NCBI RefSeq assembly: GCF_046630445.1
Contig: NC_092335.1
Span: 37,954,001 to 38,018,000 of the forward strand
Length of the DNA: 64,000 nucleotides
Direction: 5' to 3'
From: Rutidosis leptorrhynchoides
Taxonomy: Eukaryota; Streptophyta; Magnoliopsida; Asterales; Asteraceae
Shown here: in pieces, positions 22,701-36,000 of the stretch
Numbering within the stretch: the first letter of the stretch is position 1
How the letters are laid out: each line of letters starts with the position of its first letter
Notes under the pieces: generated by a model
The model's database searches: none
What the model was told of the DNA's origin: nothing
The model's input: the letters and a program-made list of their open reading frames with translations, nothing else
Translations under genes and position numbers: made by a program

Positions 22701-24354
22701 TCAAATTACTAATAAGATGTAGCTTCGTGTTGCCCTTTTCTCCGTACACCATTAAGGGTTTTCCTTTTTCTCGTATAATGCGAATTGCATTTTTGTAACA
22801 AACGATCTCCGCTTTCACTTCTTTCAACCAGTCCATACCGATTATCACATCAAAAATCCCTAACTCTACTGGTATCAAATCAATCTTAAATGTTTCGCTA
22901 ACCAGTTTAATTTCTCGATTCCGACATATATTATCTGCTGAAATTAATTTACCATTTGCTAATTCGAGTAAAAATTTACTATCCAAAGGCGTCAATGGAC
23001 ATCTTAATTTAGCACAAAAATCTCTACTCATATAGCTTCTATCCGCACCCGAATCAAATAAAACGTAAGCAGATTTATTGTCAATAAGAAACGTACCCGT
23101 AACAAGCTCCGGGTCTTCCTGTGCCTCTACCGCATTAATATTGAAAACTCTTCCACGGCCTTGTCCATTCGTGTTCTCCTGGTTCGGGCAATTTCTAATA
23201 ATGTGGCCTGGTTTTCCACATTTATAACAAACTACATTGGCATAACTTGCTCCGACACTACTTGCTCCGCCATTACTCGTTCCGACACCATTTGTTCCTT
23301 TCGTTCTATTAACCTCTGGTCCGTAGACCTCACACTTCGCCGCGCTATGACCATTTCTTTTACACTTGTTGCAAAATTTGGTGCAGAACCCCGAGTGATT
23401 CTTTTCACACCTTTGGCATAGCTGCTTCTGATAGTTGTTGTTGTTGCGGTTATTATTGTTGTTGGGATGATTGTTGTAGTTGCTGTTGTTGTTGTTGTTG
23501 TTGTTTTTGTTGTTGTTGTTGGGCCGTTTGTTGTAGTTGCGATTGATGTTGCGATTGTTGGGATAATTGTTGCGATTATTGTTGTAATTGCTGTTGTTGT
23601 TGTATTGGTGATTCTTATCACCGTTTTCCTCCCACTTTCTTTTGACTTGCTTCACATTGGCCTCTTCAGCTGTCTGTTCTTTAATTCTTTCTTCAATCTG
23701 GTTCACTAGTTTGTGAGCCATTCTACATGCCTGTTGTATGGAGGCGGGCTCGTGTGAACTTATATCTTCTTGGATTCTTTCCGGTAATCCTTTCACAAAC
23801 GCGTCGATCTTCTCTTCCTCATCTTCGAATGCTCCCGGACACAATAGGCACAATTCTGTGAATCGTCTTTCGTACGTGGTAATATCAAATCCTTGGGTTC
23901 GTAACCCTCTAAGTTCTGTCTTGAGCTTATTGACCTCGGTTCTGGGACGGTACTTCTCGTTCATCAAGTGCTTGAATACTGACCACGGTAGTGCGTACGC
24001 ATCATCTTGTCCCACTTGCTCTAGATAGGTATTCCACCATGTTAACGCAGAACCTGTGAAGGTATGCGTAGCGTACTTCACTTTGTCCTCTTCAGTACAC
24101 TTACTTATGGCAAACACTGATTCAACCTTCTCAGTCCACCGTTTCAATCCGATCGGTCCTTCGGTTCCATCAAATTCCAAAGGTTTGCAGGCAGTGAATT
24201 CTTTGTAGGTGCATCCTACACGATTTCCTGTACTGCTAGATCCAAGGTTATTGTTGGTATGTAGTGCAGCCTGTACTGCGGCTATGTTTGAAGCTAGAAA
24301 AGTACGGAATTCCTCTTCATTCATATTCACGGTGTGTCGAGTAGTCGGTGCCAT
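19768..24354 (-). pseudogene. gag-pol: gag-pol polyprotein of B2 with two TGA nonsense codons
   Basis: Single frame of 1529 codons from the ATG at 24354. Gag is about 55-215, an Asn-rich linker 250-308, Cys/His clusters 313-389. Protease DSGA is near 434, reverse transcriptase about 610-800 with FIDD at 768-771, RNase H from about 912 (YCDASKQG). The integrase zinc region is about 1130-1175 and the D-D-E core runs to about 1320. A C-terminal chromodomain-like segment starts about 1475 ([11 protein letters not shown]...PEFTWE). Stops are TGA at 20704-20706 (codon 1217, in integrase) and TGA at 19876-19878 (codon 1493, in the chromodomain). At both sites D has arginine codons, so both look like CGA-to-TGA transitions. 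Chromodomain elements of this lineage usually target heterochromatin. Confidence 0.93.
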
Positions 24355-24491
24355 TTCCTTCAAAATAGTTAAATGGAACAAGTTAATCATACAGAACATT
24401 AAGAGTAGTTAATAGTATTTCGTAGCATAATATGAACTCATTTATAAAAGCTTTTTCTTCATATTAGCGTTTTATAAGTTTAAATTCGGGT

Positions 24492-24507
24492 AGTACCTAC
24501 CCGTTAA
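24492..24507 (-). promoter_or_regulatory. Internal copy of the polypurine-tract motif upstream of gag (B2)
   Basis: Minus strand TTAACGGGTAGGTACT, 138 bp before the gag ATG. Here it lies within a perfect inverted repeat CGGGTAG-GTA-CTACCCG (24487-24503 or adjacent bases). Confidence 0.6.
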
Positions 24508-24695
24508 GTTCATACTTAGTAGCTAATATACAATTCAACTACTACAATTCTATATGAAAAACTGATTGTAATAATATTTCGCGTTCAAACTTTTATACAA
24601 TATTTTACAAACTTACAATACCGCTTATTTTACATAAAGCATGAAATATAGCAGACAATAACTTTGATACAAGATAGTTGTGAAGACAATTCTAG

Positions 24696-25379
24696 CTAGT
24701 ACACAAGTCGTTCGGCAAAGGCAATAAAGACACGTAATTCATACGTCCAGAAACAAGTCATGCATTCTGGTTTTACTAGGACTACTTCCCATCCTTGGTC
24801 TTGTGCAACATAACCGTTATGGCCGTTGATAAGACAGCGTGTTGTAACGTCATCAAAGGGACGAGGGTTACGTAATGTCCAACAGTCCCGTAATAATCTA
24901 AAAACCTCATTTCTTACCCCAATTACCGACTCCGTCACTTGTGGGAACGTTTTGTTTAATAGTTGTAGCCCGATGTTCTTGTTCTCACTTTGGTGAGAAG
25001 CGAACATTACTAATCCGTAAGCATAACATGCTTCTTTATGTTGCATGTTAGCCGCTTTTTCTAAATCACGAAGTCCAATATTCGGATATATTGAGTCAAA
25101 ATAATTTCTTAACCCATTGCGTAAAATAGCATTTGGGTTCCCCGCAATATATGCGTCAAAGTAAACACATCGTAACTTATGGATTTCCCAATGTGATATC
25201 CCCCATCTTTCGAACGAAAGCCTTTTATAAACCAAGGCATTCTTGGAACGTTCTTCGAATGTCTTACAAACTGATCTCGCCTTAAATAGTTGTGCCTAAG
25301 AATTCTGACCGACTCTAGACAAGATTTCATCAATCATGTCTCCGGGTAGGTCTCTTAAAATATTGGGTTGTCTATCCAT
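24696..25379 (-). pseudogene. F-box protein ORF of B2, one nonsense codon
   Basis: Colinear and same length as the intact ORF in B1 (13243-13926), with the ATG at 25379 conserved. A TAG at 25296-25298 (codon 28, inside the F-box) replaces a serine codon; downstream the frame is open to the common stop at 24696. About ten further amino-acid differences from B1. A downstream start would yield a protein lacking most of the F-box, so this copy is probably non-functional as an SCF adaptor. Confidence 0.82.
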
Positions 25380-25517
25380 TTTGTGTTTTTATACTGTAAA
25401 ATAGACAAGAGTTAGATTCATAAAAAAAAATACTTATTAATACAAGCAATTTTTACATATATCATAAAGCATAAGCACACTATATTACATATATTACACC
25501 ACACGAATACAACTATC

Positions 25518-26132
25518 TTATTCCGACTCGCTTGTTTCTTCTTCTTCGGTTTTGGTTCGTTTTGCCAAGTTTCTAGGGATATATGATGTTCCCCTAATAC
25601 GAGCCGTCGTGATCCACATTGGTTTAGAAAAACCTGGTGGTTTAGAGGTTCCCGGGTCATTGTTACAACTTAAGGACTTCGGGGGTTGACGATACATATA
25701 AAGTTCATCGGGGTTGGAATTAGATTTCTCTATTTTTATGCCCTTTCCCTTATTATTTTCTTTTTTCTTTTTAAATTCAGTTGGGGTAATTTCTATAACA
25801 TCATCGGAATTCTCGTCGGAATCCGATTCATCGGAGAATTGGTAATCCTCCCAATATTTTGCTTCCTTGGCGAAAACACCATTGACCATAATTAACCTTG
25901 GTCGGTTGGTTGAGGATTTTCTTTTACTTAACCGTTTTATTATTTCCCCCACCGGTTCTATTTCTTCATCTGGTTCCGATTCTTCTTCCGATTCCGATTC
26001 TTCTTCCGGTTCCGACTCTTCTTCCGGTTCCTCTTCGGGAATTTGTGAATCAGTCCACGAATTATTCCAATTTACATTTGACTCTTCATTATTATTAGGT
26101 GAGTCAATGGGACTTGTTCTAGAGGTAGACAT
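25518..26132 (-). CDS. Acidic leader ORF of B2 (204 codons), function unknown
   Basis: Full-length counterpart of 14066-14680: same start, same stop, same Glu/Pro repeat, basic patch and Ser/Asp-rich centre. About eight amino-acid substitutions and no net indel separate the two copies. It remains open although gag-pol and the F-box ORF of this element are broken, but the insertion is young, so this is weak evidence for selection. I recognise no domain. Confidence 0.6.
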   Translation of the reverse strand: MSTSRTSPIDSPNNNEESNVNWNNSWTDSQIPEEEPEEESEPEEESESEEESEPDEEIEPVGEIIKRLSKRKSSTNRPRLIMVNGVFAKEAKYWEDYQFSDESDSDENSDDVIEITPTEFKKKKENNKGKGIKIEKSNSNPDELYMYRQPPKSLSCNNDPGTSKPPGFSKPMWITTARIRGTSYIPRNLAKRTKTEEEETSESE

Positions 26133-26241
26133 CTATCACATAATATCAAACGCGTTAAGAGATTAATATATCACATAATATTCACATGTTAAAAATATAT
26201 AGTTTCCAACAAAATTTGTTAAGCAATCATTTTTCAAGTAA

Positions 26242-26339
26242 ACACGGTCGAAGTCCAGACTCACTAATGCATCCTAACAAACTCGATAAGACACACTAAT
26301 GCAAAATTCTGGTTCTCTAAGACCAACGCTCGGATACCA
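26242..26339 (-). promoter_or_regulatory. Primer-binding site (variant) and conserved leader block of B2
   Basis: Minus strand TGGTATCCGAGC at 26328-26339, one mismatch from the tRNA-iMet consensus TGGTATCAGAGC found in B1 and C. The leader block with two GCATTAGTG-type repeats follows as in B1. Confidence 0.82.
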
Positions 26340-26341
26340 AC

Positions 26342-29300
26342 TGAAATGTCCCGTTCTTATTGATTAAAAACGTTCCATATTAATTGATTTCGTTGCGAGG
26401 TTTTGACCTCTATATGAGACGTTTTTCAAAGACTGCATTCATTTTTAAAACAAACCATAACCTTTATTTCATAAATAAAGGTTTAAAAAGCTTTACGTAG
26501 ATTATCAAATAATGATAATCTAAAATATCCTGTTTACACACGACCATTACATAATGGTTTACAATACAAATATGTTACATCGAAATCAGTTTCTTGAATG
26601 CAGTTTTTACACAATATCATACAAACATGGACTCCAAATCTTGTCCTTATTTTAGTATGCAACAGCGGAAGCTCTTAATATTCACCTGAGAATAAACATG
26701 CTTTAAACGTCAACAAAAATGTTGGTGAGTTATAGGTTTAACCTATATATATCAAATCGTAACAATAGACCACAAGATTTCATATTTCAATACACATCCC
26801 ATACATAGAGATAAAAATCATTCATATGGTGAACACCTGGTAACCGACAATAACAAGATGCATATATAAGAATATCCCCATCATTCCGGGACACCCTTCG
26901 GATATGATATAAATTTCGAAGTACTAAAGCATTCGGTACTTTGGATGGGGTTTGTTAGGCCCAATAGATCTATCTTTAGGATTCGCGTCAATTAGGGTGT
27001 CTGTTCCCTAATTCTTAGATTACCAGACTTAATAAAAAGGGGCATATTCGATTTCGATAATTCAACCATAGAATGTAGTTTCACGTACTTGTGTCTATTT
27101 TGTAAATCATTTATAAAACCTGCATGTATTCTCATCCCAAAAATATTAGATTTTAAAAGTGGGACTATAACTCACTTTCACAGATTTTTACTTCGTCGGG
27201 AAGTAAGACTTGGCCACTGGTTGATTCACGAACCTATAACAATATATACATATATATCAAAGTATGTTCAAAATATATTTACAACACTTTTAATATATTT
27301 TGATGTTTTAAGTTTATTAAGTCAGCTGTCCTCGTTAGTAACCTATAACTAGTTGTCCACAGTTAGATATACAGAAATAAATCGATAAATATTATCTTGA
27401 ATCAATCCACGACCCAGTGTATACGTATCTCAGTATTGATCACAACTCAAACTATACATATTTTGGAATCAACCTCAACCCTGTATAGCTAACTCCAACA
27501 TTCACATATAGAGTGTCTATGGTTGTTCCGAAATATATATAGATGTGTCGACATGATAGGTCGAAACATTGTATACGTGTCTATGGTATCTCAAGATTAC
27601 ATAATATACAATACAAGTTGATTAAGTTATGGTTGGAATATATTTGTTACCAATTTTCACGTAGCTAAAATGAGAAAAATTATCCAATCTTGTTTTACCC
27701 ATAACTTCTTCATTTTAAATCCGTTTTGAGTGAATCAAATTGCTATGGTTTCATATTGAACTCTATTTTATGAATCTAAACAGAAAAAGTATAGGTTTAT
27801 AGTCGGAAAAATAAGTTACAAGTCGTTTTTGTAAAGGTAGTCATTTCAGTCGAAAGAACGACGTCTAGATGACCATTTTAGAAAACATACTTCCACTTTG
27901 AGTTTAACCATAATTTTTGGATATAGTTTCATGTTCATAATAAAAATCATTTTCTCATAATAACAACTTTTAAATCAAAGTTTATCATAGTTTTTAATTA
28001 ACTAACCCAAAACAGCCCGCGGTGTTACTACGTCGGCGTAAATCCGGTTTTACGGTGTTTTTCGTGTTTCCAGGTTTTAAATCATTAAGTTAGAATATCA
28101 TATAGATATAGAACATGTGTTTAGTTTATTTTAAAAGTCAAGTTAGAAGGATTAACTTTTGTTTGCGAACAAGTTTAGAATTAACTAAACTATGTTCTAG
28201 TGATTACAAGTTTAAACCTTCGAATAAGATAGCTTTATATGTATGAATCGAATGATGTTATGAACATCATTACTACCTTAAGTTCCTTTTATAAACCTAC
28301 TGGAAAAGATAAAAATGGATCTAGCTTCAATGGATCCTTGGATGGCTCGAAGTTCTTGAAGCAGAATCATGACACGAAAACAAGTTCAAGTAAGATCATC
28401 ACTTAAAATAAGATTGTTATAGTTATAGAAATTGAACCAAAGTTTGAATATGATTATTACCTTGTATTAGAATGATAACCTACTGTAAGAAACAAAGATT
28501 TCTTGAGGTTGGATGATCACCTTACAAGATTGGAAGTGAGCTAGCAAACTTGAAAGTATTCTTGATTTTATGAAACTAGAACTTTTGGAATTTATGAAGA
28601 ACACTTAGAACTTGAAGATAGAACTTGAGAGAGATCAATTAGATGAAGAAAATTGAAGAATGAAAGTGTTTGTAGGTGTTTTTGGTCGTTGGTGTATGGA
28701 TTAGATATAAAGGATATGTTATTTTGTTTTCATGTAAATAAGTCATGAATGATTACTCATATTTTTGTAATTTTATGAGATATTTCATGCTAGTTGCCAA
28801 ATGATGGTTCCCACATGTGTTAGGTGACTCACATGGGCTGCTAAGAGCTGATCATTGGAGTGTATATACCAATAGTACATACATCTAAAAGCTGTGTATT
28901 GTACGAGTACGAATACGGGTGCATACGAGTAGAATTGTTGATGAAACTGAACGAGGATGTAATTGTAAGCATTTTTGTTAAGTAGAAGTATTTTGATAAG
29001 TGTATTGAAGTCTTTCAAAAGTGTATAAATACATATTAAAACACTACATGTATATACATTTTAACTGAGTCGTTAAGTCATCGTTAGTCGTTACATGTAA
29101 GTGTTGTTTTGAAACCTTTAGGTTAACGATCTTGTTAAATGTTGTTAACCCAATGTTTATAATATCAAATGAGATTTTAAATTATTATATTATCATGATA
29201 TTATCATGTATGAATATCTCTTAATATGATATATATACATTAAATGTCTTTACAACGATAATCGTTACATATATGTCTCGTTTAAAAATCATTAAGTTAG

Positions 29301-29592
29301 TAGTCTTGTTTTTACATATGTAGTTCATTGTTAATATACTTAATGATATGTTTACTTATCATAGTATCATGTTAACTATATATATATCCATATATATGTC
29401 ATCATATAGTTTTTACAAGTTTTAATGTTCGTGAATTACCGGTCAACTTGGGTGGTCAATTGTCTATATGAAACATATTTCAATTAATCAAGTCTTAACA
29501 AGTTTGATTGCTTAACATGTTGGAAACATTTAATCATGTAAATATCAATCTAAATTAATATATATAAACATGGAAAAGTTCGGGTCACTACA
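26342..29592 (-). repeat. 5' LTR of B2 (3251 bp)
   Basis: Same length and almost the same sequence as 16482-19732. Ends at CACTACA 29592, followed by the ATAAT target duplication and the resumed B1 LTR. Confidence 0.95.
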
Positions 29593-31249
29593 ATAATAAA
29601 AATCATTTTCTCAGAATAACAACTTTTAAATCAAAGTTTATCATAGTTTTTAATTAACTAACCCAAAACAGCCCGCGGTGTTACTACGACGGCGTAAATT
29701 CGGTTTTACGGTGTTTTTCGTGTTTCCAGGTTTTAAATCATTAAGTTAGCATATCATATAGATATAGAACATTTGTTTAGTTGATTTTAAAAGTCAAGTT
29801 AGAAGGATTAAATTTTGTTTGCGAACAAGTTTAGAATTAACTAAACTATGTTCTAGTGATTACAAGTTTAAATCTTCGAATAAGATAGCTTTATATGTAT
29901 GAATCGAATGATGTTATGAACATCATTACTACCTTAAGTTCCTTGGATAAACCTACTGTAAAAGAGAAAAATGGATCTAGCTTCAACGGATCCTTGGATG
30001 GCTCGAAGTTCTTGAAGCAGAATCATGACACGAAAACAAGTTCAAGTAAGATCATCACTTGAAATAAGATTGTTATAGTTATAGAAATTGAACCAAAGTT
30101 TGAATATGATTATTACCTTGTATTAGAATGATAACCTACTGTAAGAAACAAAGATTTCTTGAGGTTGGATGATCACCTTACAAGATTGGAAATGAGCTAG
30201 CAAACTTGAAAGTATTCTTGATTTTATGTAACTAGAACTTGTAGAATATATGAAGAACACTTAGAACTTGAAGATAGAACTTGAGAGAGATCAATTAGAT
30301 GAAGAAAATTGAAGAATGAAAGTGTTTGTAGGTGTTTTTGGTCGTTGGTGTATGGATTAGATATAAAGGATATGTAATTTTGTTTTCATGTAAATAAGTC
30401 ATGAATGATTACTCATATTTTTTGTAATTTTATAAGATATTTCATGCTAGTTGCCAAATGATGGTTCCCACATGTGTTAGGTGACTCACATGGTCTGCTA
30501 AGATCTGATCATTGGAGTGTATATACCAATAGTACATACATCTAAAAGCTGTGTATTGTACGAGTACGAATACGGGTGCATACGAGTAGAATTGTTGATG
30601 AAACTGAACGAGGATGTAATTGTAAGCATTTTTGTTAAGTAGAAGTATTTTGATAAGTGTATTGAAGTCTTTCAAAAGTGTATAAATACATATTAAAACA
30701 CTACATGTATATACATTTTAACTGAGTCGTTAAGTCATCGTTAGTCGTTACATGTAAGTGTTGTTTTGAAACCTTTAGGTTAACGATCTTGTTAAATGTT
30801 GTTAACCCAATGTTTATAATATCAAATGAGATTTTAAATTATTATATTATCATGATATTATCATGTATGAATATCTCTTAATATGATATACATACATTAA
30901 ATGTCTTTACAACGATAATCGTTACCTATATGTCTCGTTTAAAAATCATTAAGTTAGTAGTCTTGTTTTTACATATTTAGTTCATTGTTAATATACTTAA
31001 TGATATGTTTACTTATCATAGTATCATGTTAACTATATATATATCCATATATATGTCATCATATAGTTTTTACAAGTTTTAACGTTCGTGAATCACCGGT
31101 CAACTTGGGTGGTCAATTGTCTATATGAAACATATTTCAATTAATCAAGTCTTAACAAGTTTGATTGCTTAACATGTTGGAAACATTTAATCATGTAAAT
31201 ATCAATCTCAATTAATATATATAAACATGGTAAAGTTCGGGTCACTACA
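29593..31249 (-). repeat. 5' LTR of B1, outer segment
   Basis: Starts with the right-hand ATAAT duplication of B2 and continues the LTR interrupted at 16481; it ends at GGGTCACTACA 31249. It differs from the B2 LTRs by more substitutions than those differ from each other, so B1 is the older insertion. Confidence 0.92.
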
Positions 31250-31411
31250 CATATAATGTTGTGTATAATATTACTAGTGTGGTTTGCTTAATGTTTGATG
31301 TAAGATAAGCATATGTAAAATAGTGAAGTGTGAAATGCAATAATTTTCCATGGTTAAATATTATTTGGGTGGTAGTAAATGATTTTCGTACTAAGCTATT
31401 AAGTATGAACT

Positions 31412-31427
31412 TTAACGGGTAGGTACT
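31412..31427 (+). promoter_or_regulatory. Internal copy of the polypurine-tract motif upstream of gag (D)
   Basis: TTAACGGGTAGGTACT, 156 bp before the gag ATG, inside the inverted repeat GGGTAG-GTA-CTACCC. It matches the polypurine tract of the same element at 36022-36035. The rest of 31250-31582 holds no ORF I can support. Confidence 0.6.
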
Positions 31428-31582
31428 ACCCTAGATATAATTATAAAACGCTAATAAGAAGAAAAGGCTTTTATAATAATAACTGGTTCATATTATTAAT
31501 AAGCTACGATGTACTGTAAATACATACTACATCTATAATATTCCATGTGAATAATTATTTTTTTTCATTCTTATTGAAGATT

Positions 31583-34500
31583 ATGGCGCGATTGAACCGA
31601 ATGACGGAACAAGAAATCCAGGAACTCATCAATCAGCGAGTGAACGACAGAATGTTATGGGTCAAGGCTGCAAGAGGTGCTGCAGTTAACCCAAATCCTC
31701 GTGTGGGGTGCACTTACAAAACTTTTCAAGGTTGCAAACCCTCATCATTCAGTGGAACAGAAGGACCGGTCGGTTTAACCCGGTGGATCGAAAAGATTGA
31801 GTCTGTGTTTAAAATCAGTGGTTGTATTGAGAAGGACATGACCAAGTATGCATCGTGCACCCTACAAGATAGTGCACTCACGTGGTGGAAAAACTATGTG
31901 AAGGACGTAGGAGGAGATGTAGCTTATGATACTCCTTGGGAAGAATTCAAAACAATGCTAATCAACGAATATTGTCCAAGGAACGAGGTTAGGAAGTTGG
32001 AAGCTGAATTACGAAGCCTGAAAGCTGTTGGTACTGAACTCACCAACTACAATCAGCGATTCATGGAATTAGCTTTGCTATGTCCCGAATTGGTACCAAC
32101 CGAAGAACGGAAGATTGAACTGTACAAAGACGGTTTGCCTAAAAAGGTCAAGGCAAATGTTACAGCATCCAAACCCAAGACTATTCATGAAGCTATCACC
32201 ATGGCGAACGAATTGATGGACCAGATTATTCTAGATAAGAACACCGATGTCAAGACATCGGGAAACAAAAGAAAGTGGGAAGGTAATCATCAACAATCCA
32301 ACAAGAAACAAGAAACCACGCAAGGTGCAGGTAGCGGTTCAAACTCAGGTTACAAAGGACGAAATCCTTTATGTAACAGATGCCACAAACATCACTCTGG
32401 TTATTGTAACGTGGTGTGCAACAATTGTAATCGAAAAGGTCATCTTGCTGAAGATTGTAGGGTTCCCGCTACAAATACAAACGGTGCCAAGACTCCTGCC
32501 ACCAATGCAAATAGAACTGCCTTGGCCACTGTTACTTGTTATGGGTGTGGGAAACAGGGTCATTATAAGAGCCAGTGTCCGAATCCAGAGAAGAATAATG
32601 GATCTGCACGTGGAAGAGCATTTGTTATTAATGCTAGAGAGGCGTGTGAAGACCCGGAGCTTGTTACGGGTACGTTTACCATTAATAACTTATCCGCATC
32701 TATTATATTTGATACTGGTGCCGATAGAAGTTACGTGAGTAGAGACTTTTACGCTAAATTGAATTGTTCATCATTACCTCTAGATGCTAAGTACATGATT
32801 GAGTTAGCTAATGGTAAACTAATTAAAGCCGATAAAATTTGCCGTGATTGTAAAATAAATTTAGCCGGAGAAACATTTAAGATTGATTTGATACCCGTAG
32901 AATTAGGAAGTTTTGATGTAATAGTCGGCATGGACTGGATGTCCAAAATAGGAGCTGAAGTTGTGTGCGCCAAGAAGGCAATTCGCATTCCTCGTAAGGA
33001 TAAAACGCCAGTAATGATTTATGGAGAGAAGGGTAACTCAAAGCTAAAACTCATTAGTTATTTGAAAGCTCAAAAGTGCTTGAAGAAAGGGTGCTATGAT
33101 ATCTTAGCACATGTTAATAAAGTCGAAACGAAGGAGAAAGTGAAGAGCATCAATGACGTGCCTGTGGCAAGAGATTTTCCTGAAGTCTTTCCAGAAGAGT
33201 TGCCGGGATTACCTCCATTTAGATCTGTAGAATTTCAAATAGATCTAGTACCAGGAGCTGCACCAGTGGCTCGTGCTCCATATAGACTTGCACCATCTGA
33301 GATGAAAGAGTTACAAAGCCAGTTACAAGAATTACTGGACCGTGGTTTCATTCGACCAAGCACTTCACCGTGGGGAGCTCCGATTTTATTCGTCAAGAAG
33401 AAAGACGGATCTTTCCGAATGTGTATAGATTATCGTGAATTAAATAAGTTAACTATCAAGAATCAGTATCCACTACCGAGAATTGATGACTTATTTGATC
33501 AATTGCAAGGATCATGTGTTTACTCAAAAATCGACCTAAGGTCGGGCTATCATCAACTACGCGTCAAAGAAGAAGATATTCCGAAAACTGCTTTTCGGAC
33601 ACGCTACGGTCATTATGAATTTTTGGTCATGCCGTTTGGATTAACGAATGCGCCAGTTGTATTCATGGACCTCATGAATCGAGTTTGTAGTCCGTATTTA
33701 GATAAGTTTGTTATCGTTTTCATTGACGATATTCTTATCTATTCCAAGAGTGAGCAAGAGCATGAACAGCATTTAAGATTGGTATTAGAATTGTTAAGAA
33801 AAGAACAATTATACGCCAAATTTTCTAAGTGTGCGTTTTGGTTGAAAGAAGTGCAATTTCTTGGCCATGTTGTTAGTAGCAAAGGAATTCAGGTTGACCC
33901 AGCTAAAATTGAGGCCATTGAAAAATGGGAGACTCCTAAGACACCAACGCAGATACGCCAATTTTTGGGTTTAGCCGGTTATTATAGAAGGTTTATTCAA
34001 GATTTTTCCCGAATAGCTAAACCATTGACAGCGTTAACACAAAAAGGGAAGAAGTACGAATGGACCTTTGAGCAGGAGAGTGCATTTCAATTACTCAAGA
34101 AGAAGTTGACCACGGCACCTATTTTATCGTTACCTGAAGGGAACGATGATTTTGAGATATATTGTGACGCCTTGCGACAAGGTTTTGGTTGCGTCCTTAT
34201 GCAACGAAAGAAAGTTATTGCATACGCATCCCGACAATTGAAGATTCACGAGCGGAATTATACGACGCATGATCTAGAATTGGGGGCAGTAGTGTTTGCA
34301 TTGAAGATATGGAGACACTATTTATATGGAGTTAAATGCACTGTGTTTACTGATCATAAAAGCCTTCAACATATTTTCGATCAGAAACAGCTGAACATGA
34401 GGCAACGTAGGTGGGTCGAGCTGATAAACGACTACGATTGTGAGATTCGCTATCATCCCGGGAAAGCGAATGTAGTGGCCGACGCTTTAAGCAGAAAGGA

Positions 34501-35989
34501 ACGAGAACCAATTCGAGTACGAGCAATGAACATAAAAATTCGCATGAATCTCAACTCACAAATCAAAGAGGCTCAACGAGAAGCTCTTACTAAAGAAAAC
34601 ATAATAAATGAAATAATGAAGAAGTATGGGAAATAACTCATTATGCGGGAAGATGGAATTCGATATTTTGCAAACCGTATTTGGGTACCAAAGTTGGGTG
34701 GATTAAGGAAGTTAATATTGAATGAGGCACATAAGACAAGATACTCGATACATCCTGGAGTTGGAAAGATGTATCAAGATCTTAAGACACATTATTGGTG
34801 GCCTAATTTGAAGACAGATGTTGCAACATATGTTGGGGAATGTTTGACTTGTTCCAAAGTCAAAGCAGAACACCAGAAGCCGTCAGGATTACTTCAACAA
34901 CCAGAAATCCCAGAATGGAAATGGGATGGTATTACCATGGATTTCATCACAAAATTACCTAAGACTGCCTGGGGTTATGACACTATTTGGGTAATAGTTG
35001 ATCGTCTCACCAAATCTGCACATTTCTTGCCTATAAAGGAAACGGATAGAATGGAGAAACTATTACGATTATACATAAAGGAAATTGTTTCAAGGCATGG
35101 AATACCTATTTCCATTATATCCGATCGTGATAGTAGATTTACATCAAAGTTCTGGCAATCACTACAGGAGGCCCTAGGAACTCGTTTGGATATGAGTACC
35201 GCATATCATCCGCAAACTGACGGGCAGAGTGAAAGAACAATTCAGACTCTTGAAGACATGCTTAGGGCATGTGTGATCGATTTTGGAAACGGATGGGATA
35301 AATATCTACCATTAGCAGAATTCTCGTATAATAATAGTTATCATGCGAGCATTAAAGCTGCACCATTCAAAGCACTGTATGGAAGGAAGTGTAGATCCCC
35401 TATCTGTTGGAACGAAGTAGGAGATCGACAATTAACTGGACCCGAGATCATCCATGAAACTACTGAGAAGATAGTGCAAATCAAGGAGAAATTGAAAACA
35501 GCCCGTAGTCGCCAAAAGAGCTACGCCGATGTCCGAAGGAAACCATTAGAGTTTCAGATCGGTGACATGGTTATGTTAAAGGTGTCACCTTGGAAAGGTG
35601 TAATACATTTTGGAAAAAGAGGTAAACTGAACCCAAGGTATATAGGCCCGTTCAAGATCATCGAACGCATTGGACCGGTAGCTTATCGACTCGAATTACC
35701 ACAACAACTCGCCGGAGTACATAATACATTTCACATCTCAAACCTTAAGAAATGTCTTGCAAAGGAAGATCTCACCATTCCTCTTAAAGAAATTCAAGTC
35801 AACGAGAAACTACAATTCATAGAAGAACCAGTCGAAATCATGGACCGTGAGGTTAAACGGCTTAAGCAGAGCAACATACCAATCGTCAAGGTTCGTTGGA
35901 ATGCTCGAAGGGGTCCCGAGTTTACTTGGGAATGAGAGGATCAAATGAAACAAAAGTACCCACATCTGTTTTCCGATGACGCACAATAG
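31583..35989 (+). pseudogene. gag-pol: gag-pol polyprotein of D with two nonsense codons
   Basis: Start taken at the ATG at 31583 (MARLNRM); the open frame extends slightly upstream without a better start. Gag is followed by Cys/His clusters ([40 protein letters not shown]), protease DTGA, reverse transcriptase with FIDD, RNase H with YCDALRQG (serine replaced by leucine next to the catalytic Asp), integrase with SDRDSRF and [10 protein letters not shown], and a chromodomain-like tail. TAA at 34634-34636 breaks the RNase H/integrase linker. TGA at 35933-35935 falls in the chromodomain where B2 has a cysteine codon; the frame then runs 18 more codons to TAG at 35987-35989. Close to B in pol but clearly a separate family in gag, without the long Asn tract. 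Confidence 0.92.
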
Positions 35990-36000
35990 GTACAATTTTA

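Larger units (their letters stand above)
16482..29592 (-). mobile_element. Element B2: complete Tekay-type retrotransposon with F-box ORF
   Basis: 13,111 bp with both LTRs (3251 bp each), primer site, acidic ORF, F-box pseudogene, gag-pol and polypurine tract, all on the minus strand. It lies inside the 5' LTR of B1, flanked by ATAAT at 16477-16481 and 29593-29597; removing it plus one ATAAT restores the LTR sequence seen at 18071-18085. The two LTRs differ at few sites: I noticed four, near 17082, 17154, 17720 and 18399 and their partners. It is therefore recent. Two nonsense codons in gag-pol and one in the F-box ORF mean this copy could not move unaided. Confidence 0.96.
9531..31249 (-). 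mobile_element. Element B1: Tekay-type chromovirus with F-box ORF, interrupted twice
   Basis: Minus-strand element whose left part, beyond the A1 insertion at 9530, is outside the window. Visible order on its sense strand: 5' LTR (14890-16481 plus 29593-31249, split by B2), primer site, acidic ORF, F-box ORF, gag, then protease to RNase H up to the A1 junction. The right end (...GGGTCACTACA, 31249) abuts leader sequence of D, so B1 inserted into D. The LTR without B2 and one TSD is about 3243 bp, against 3251 bp in B2. Confidence 0.92.
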
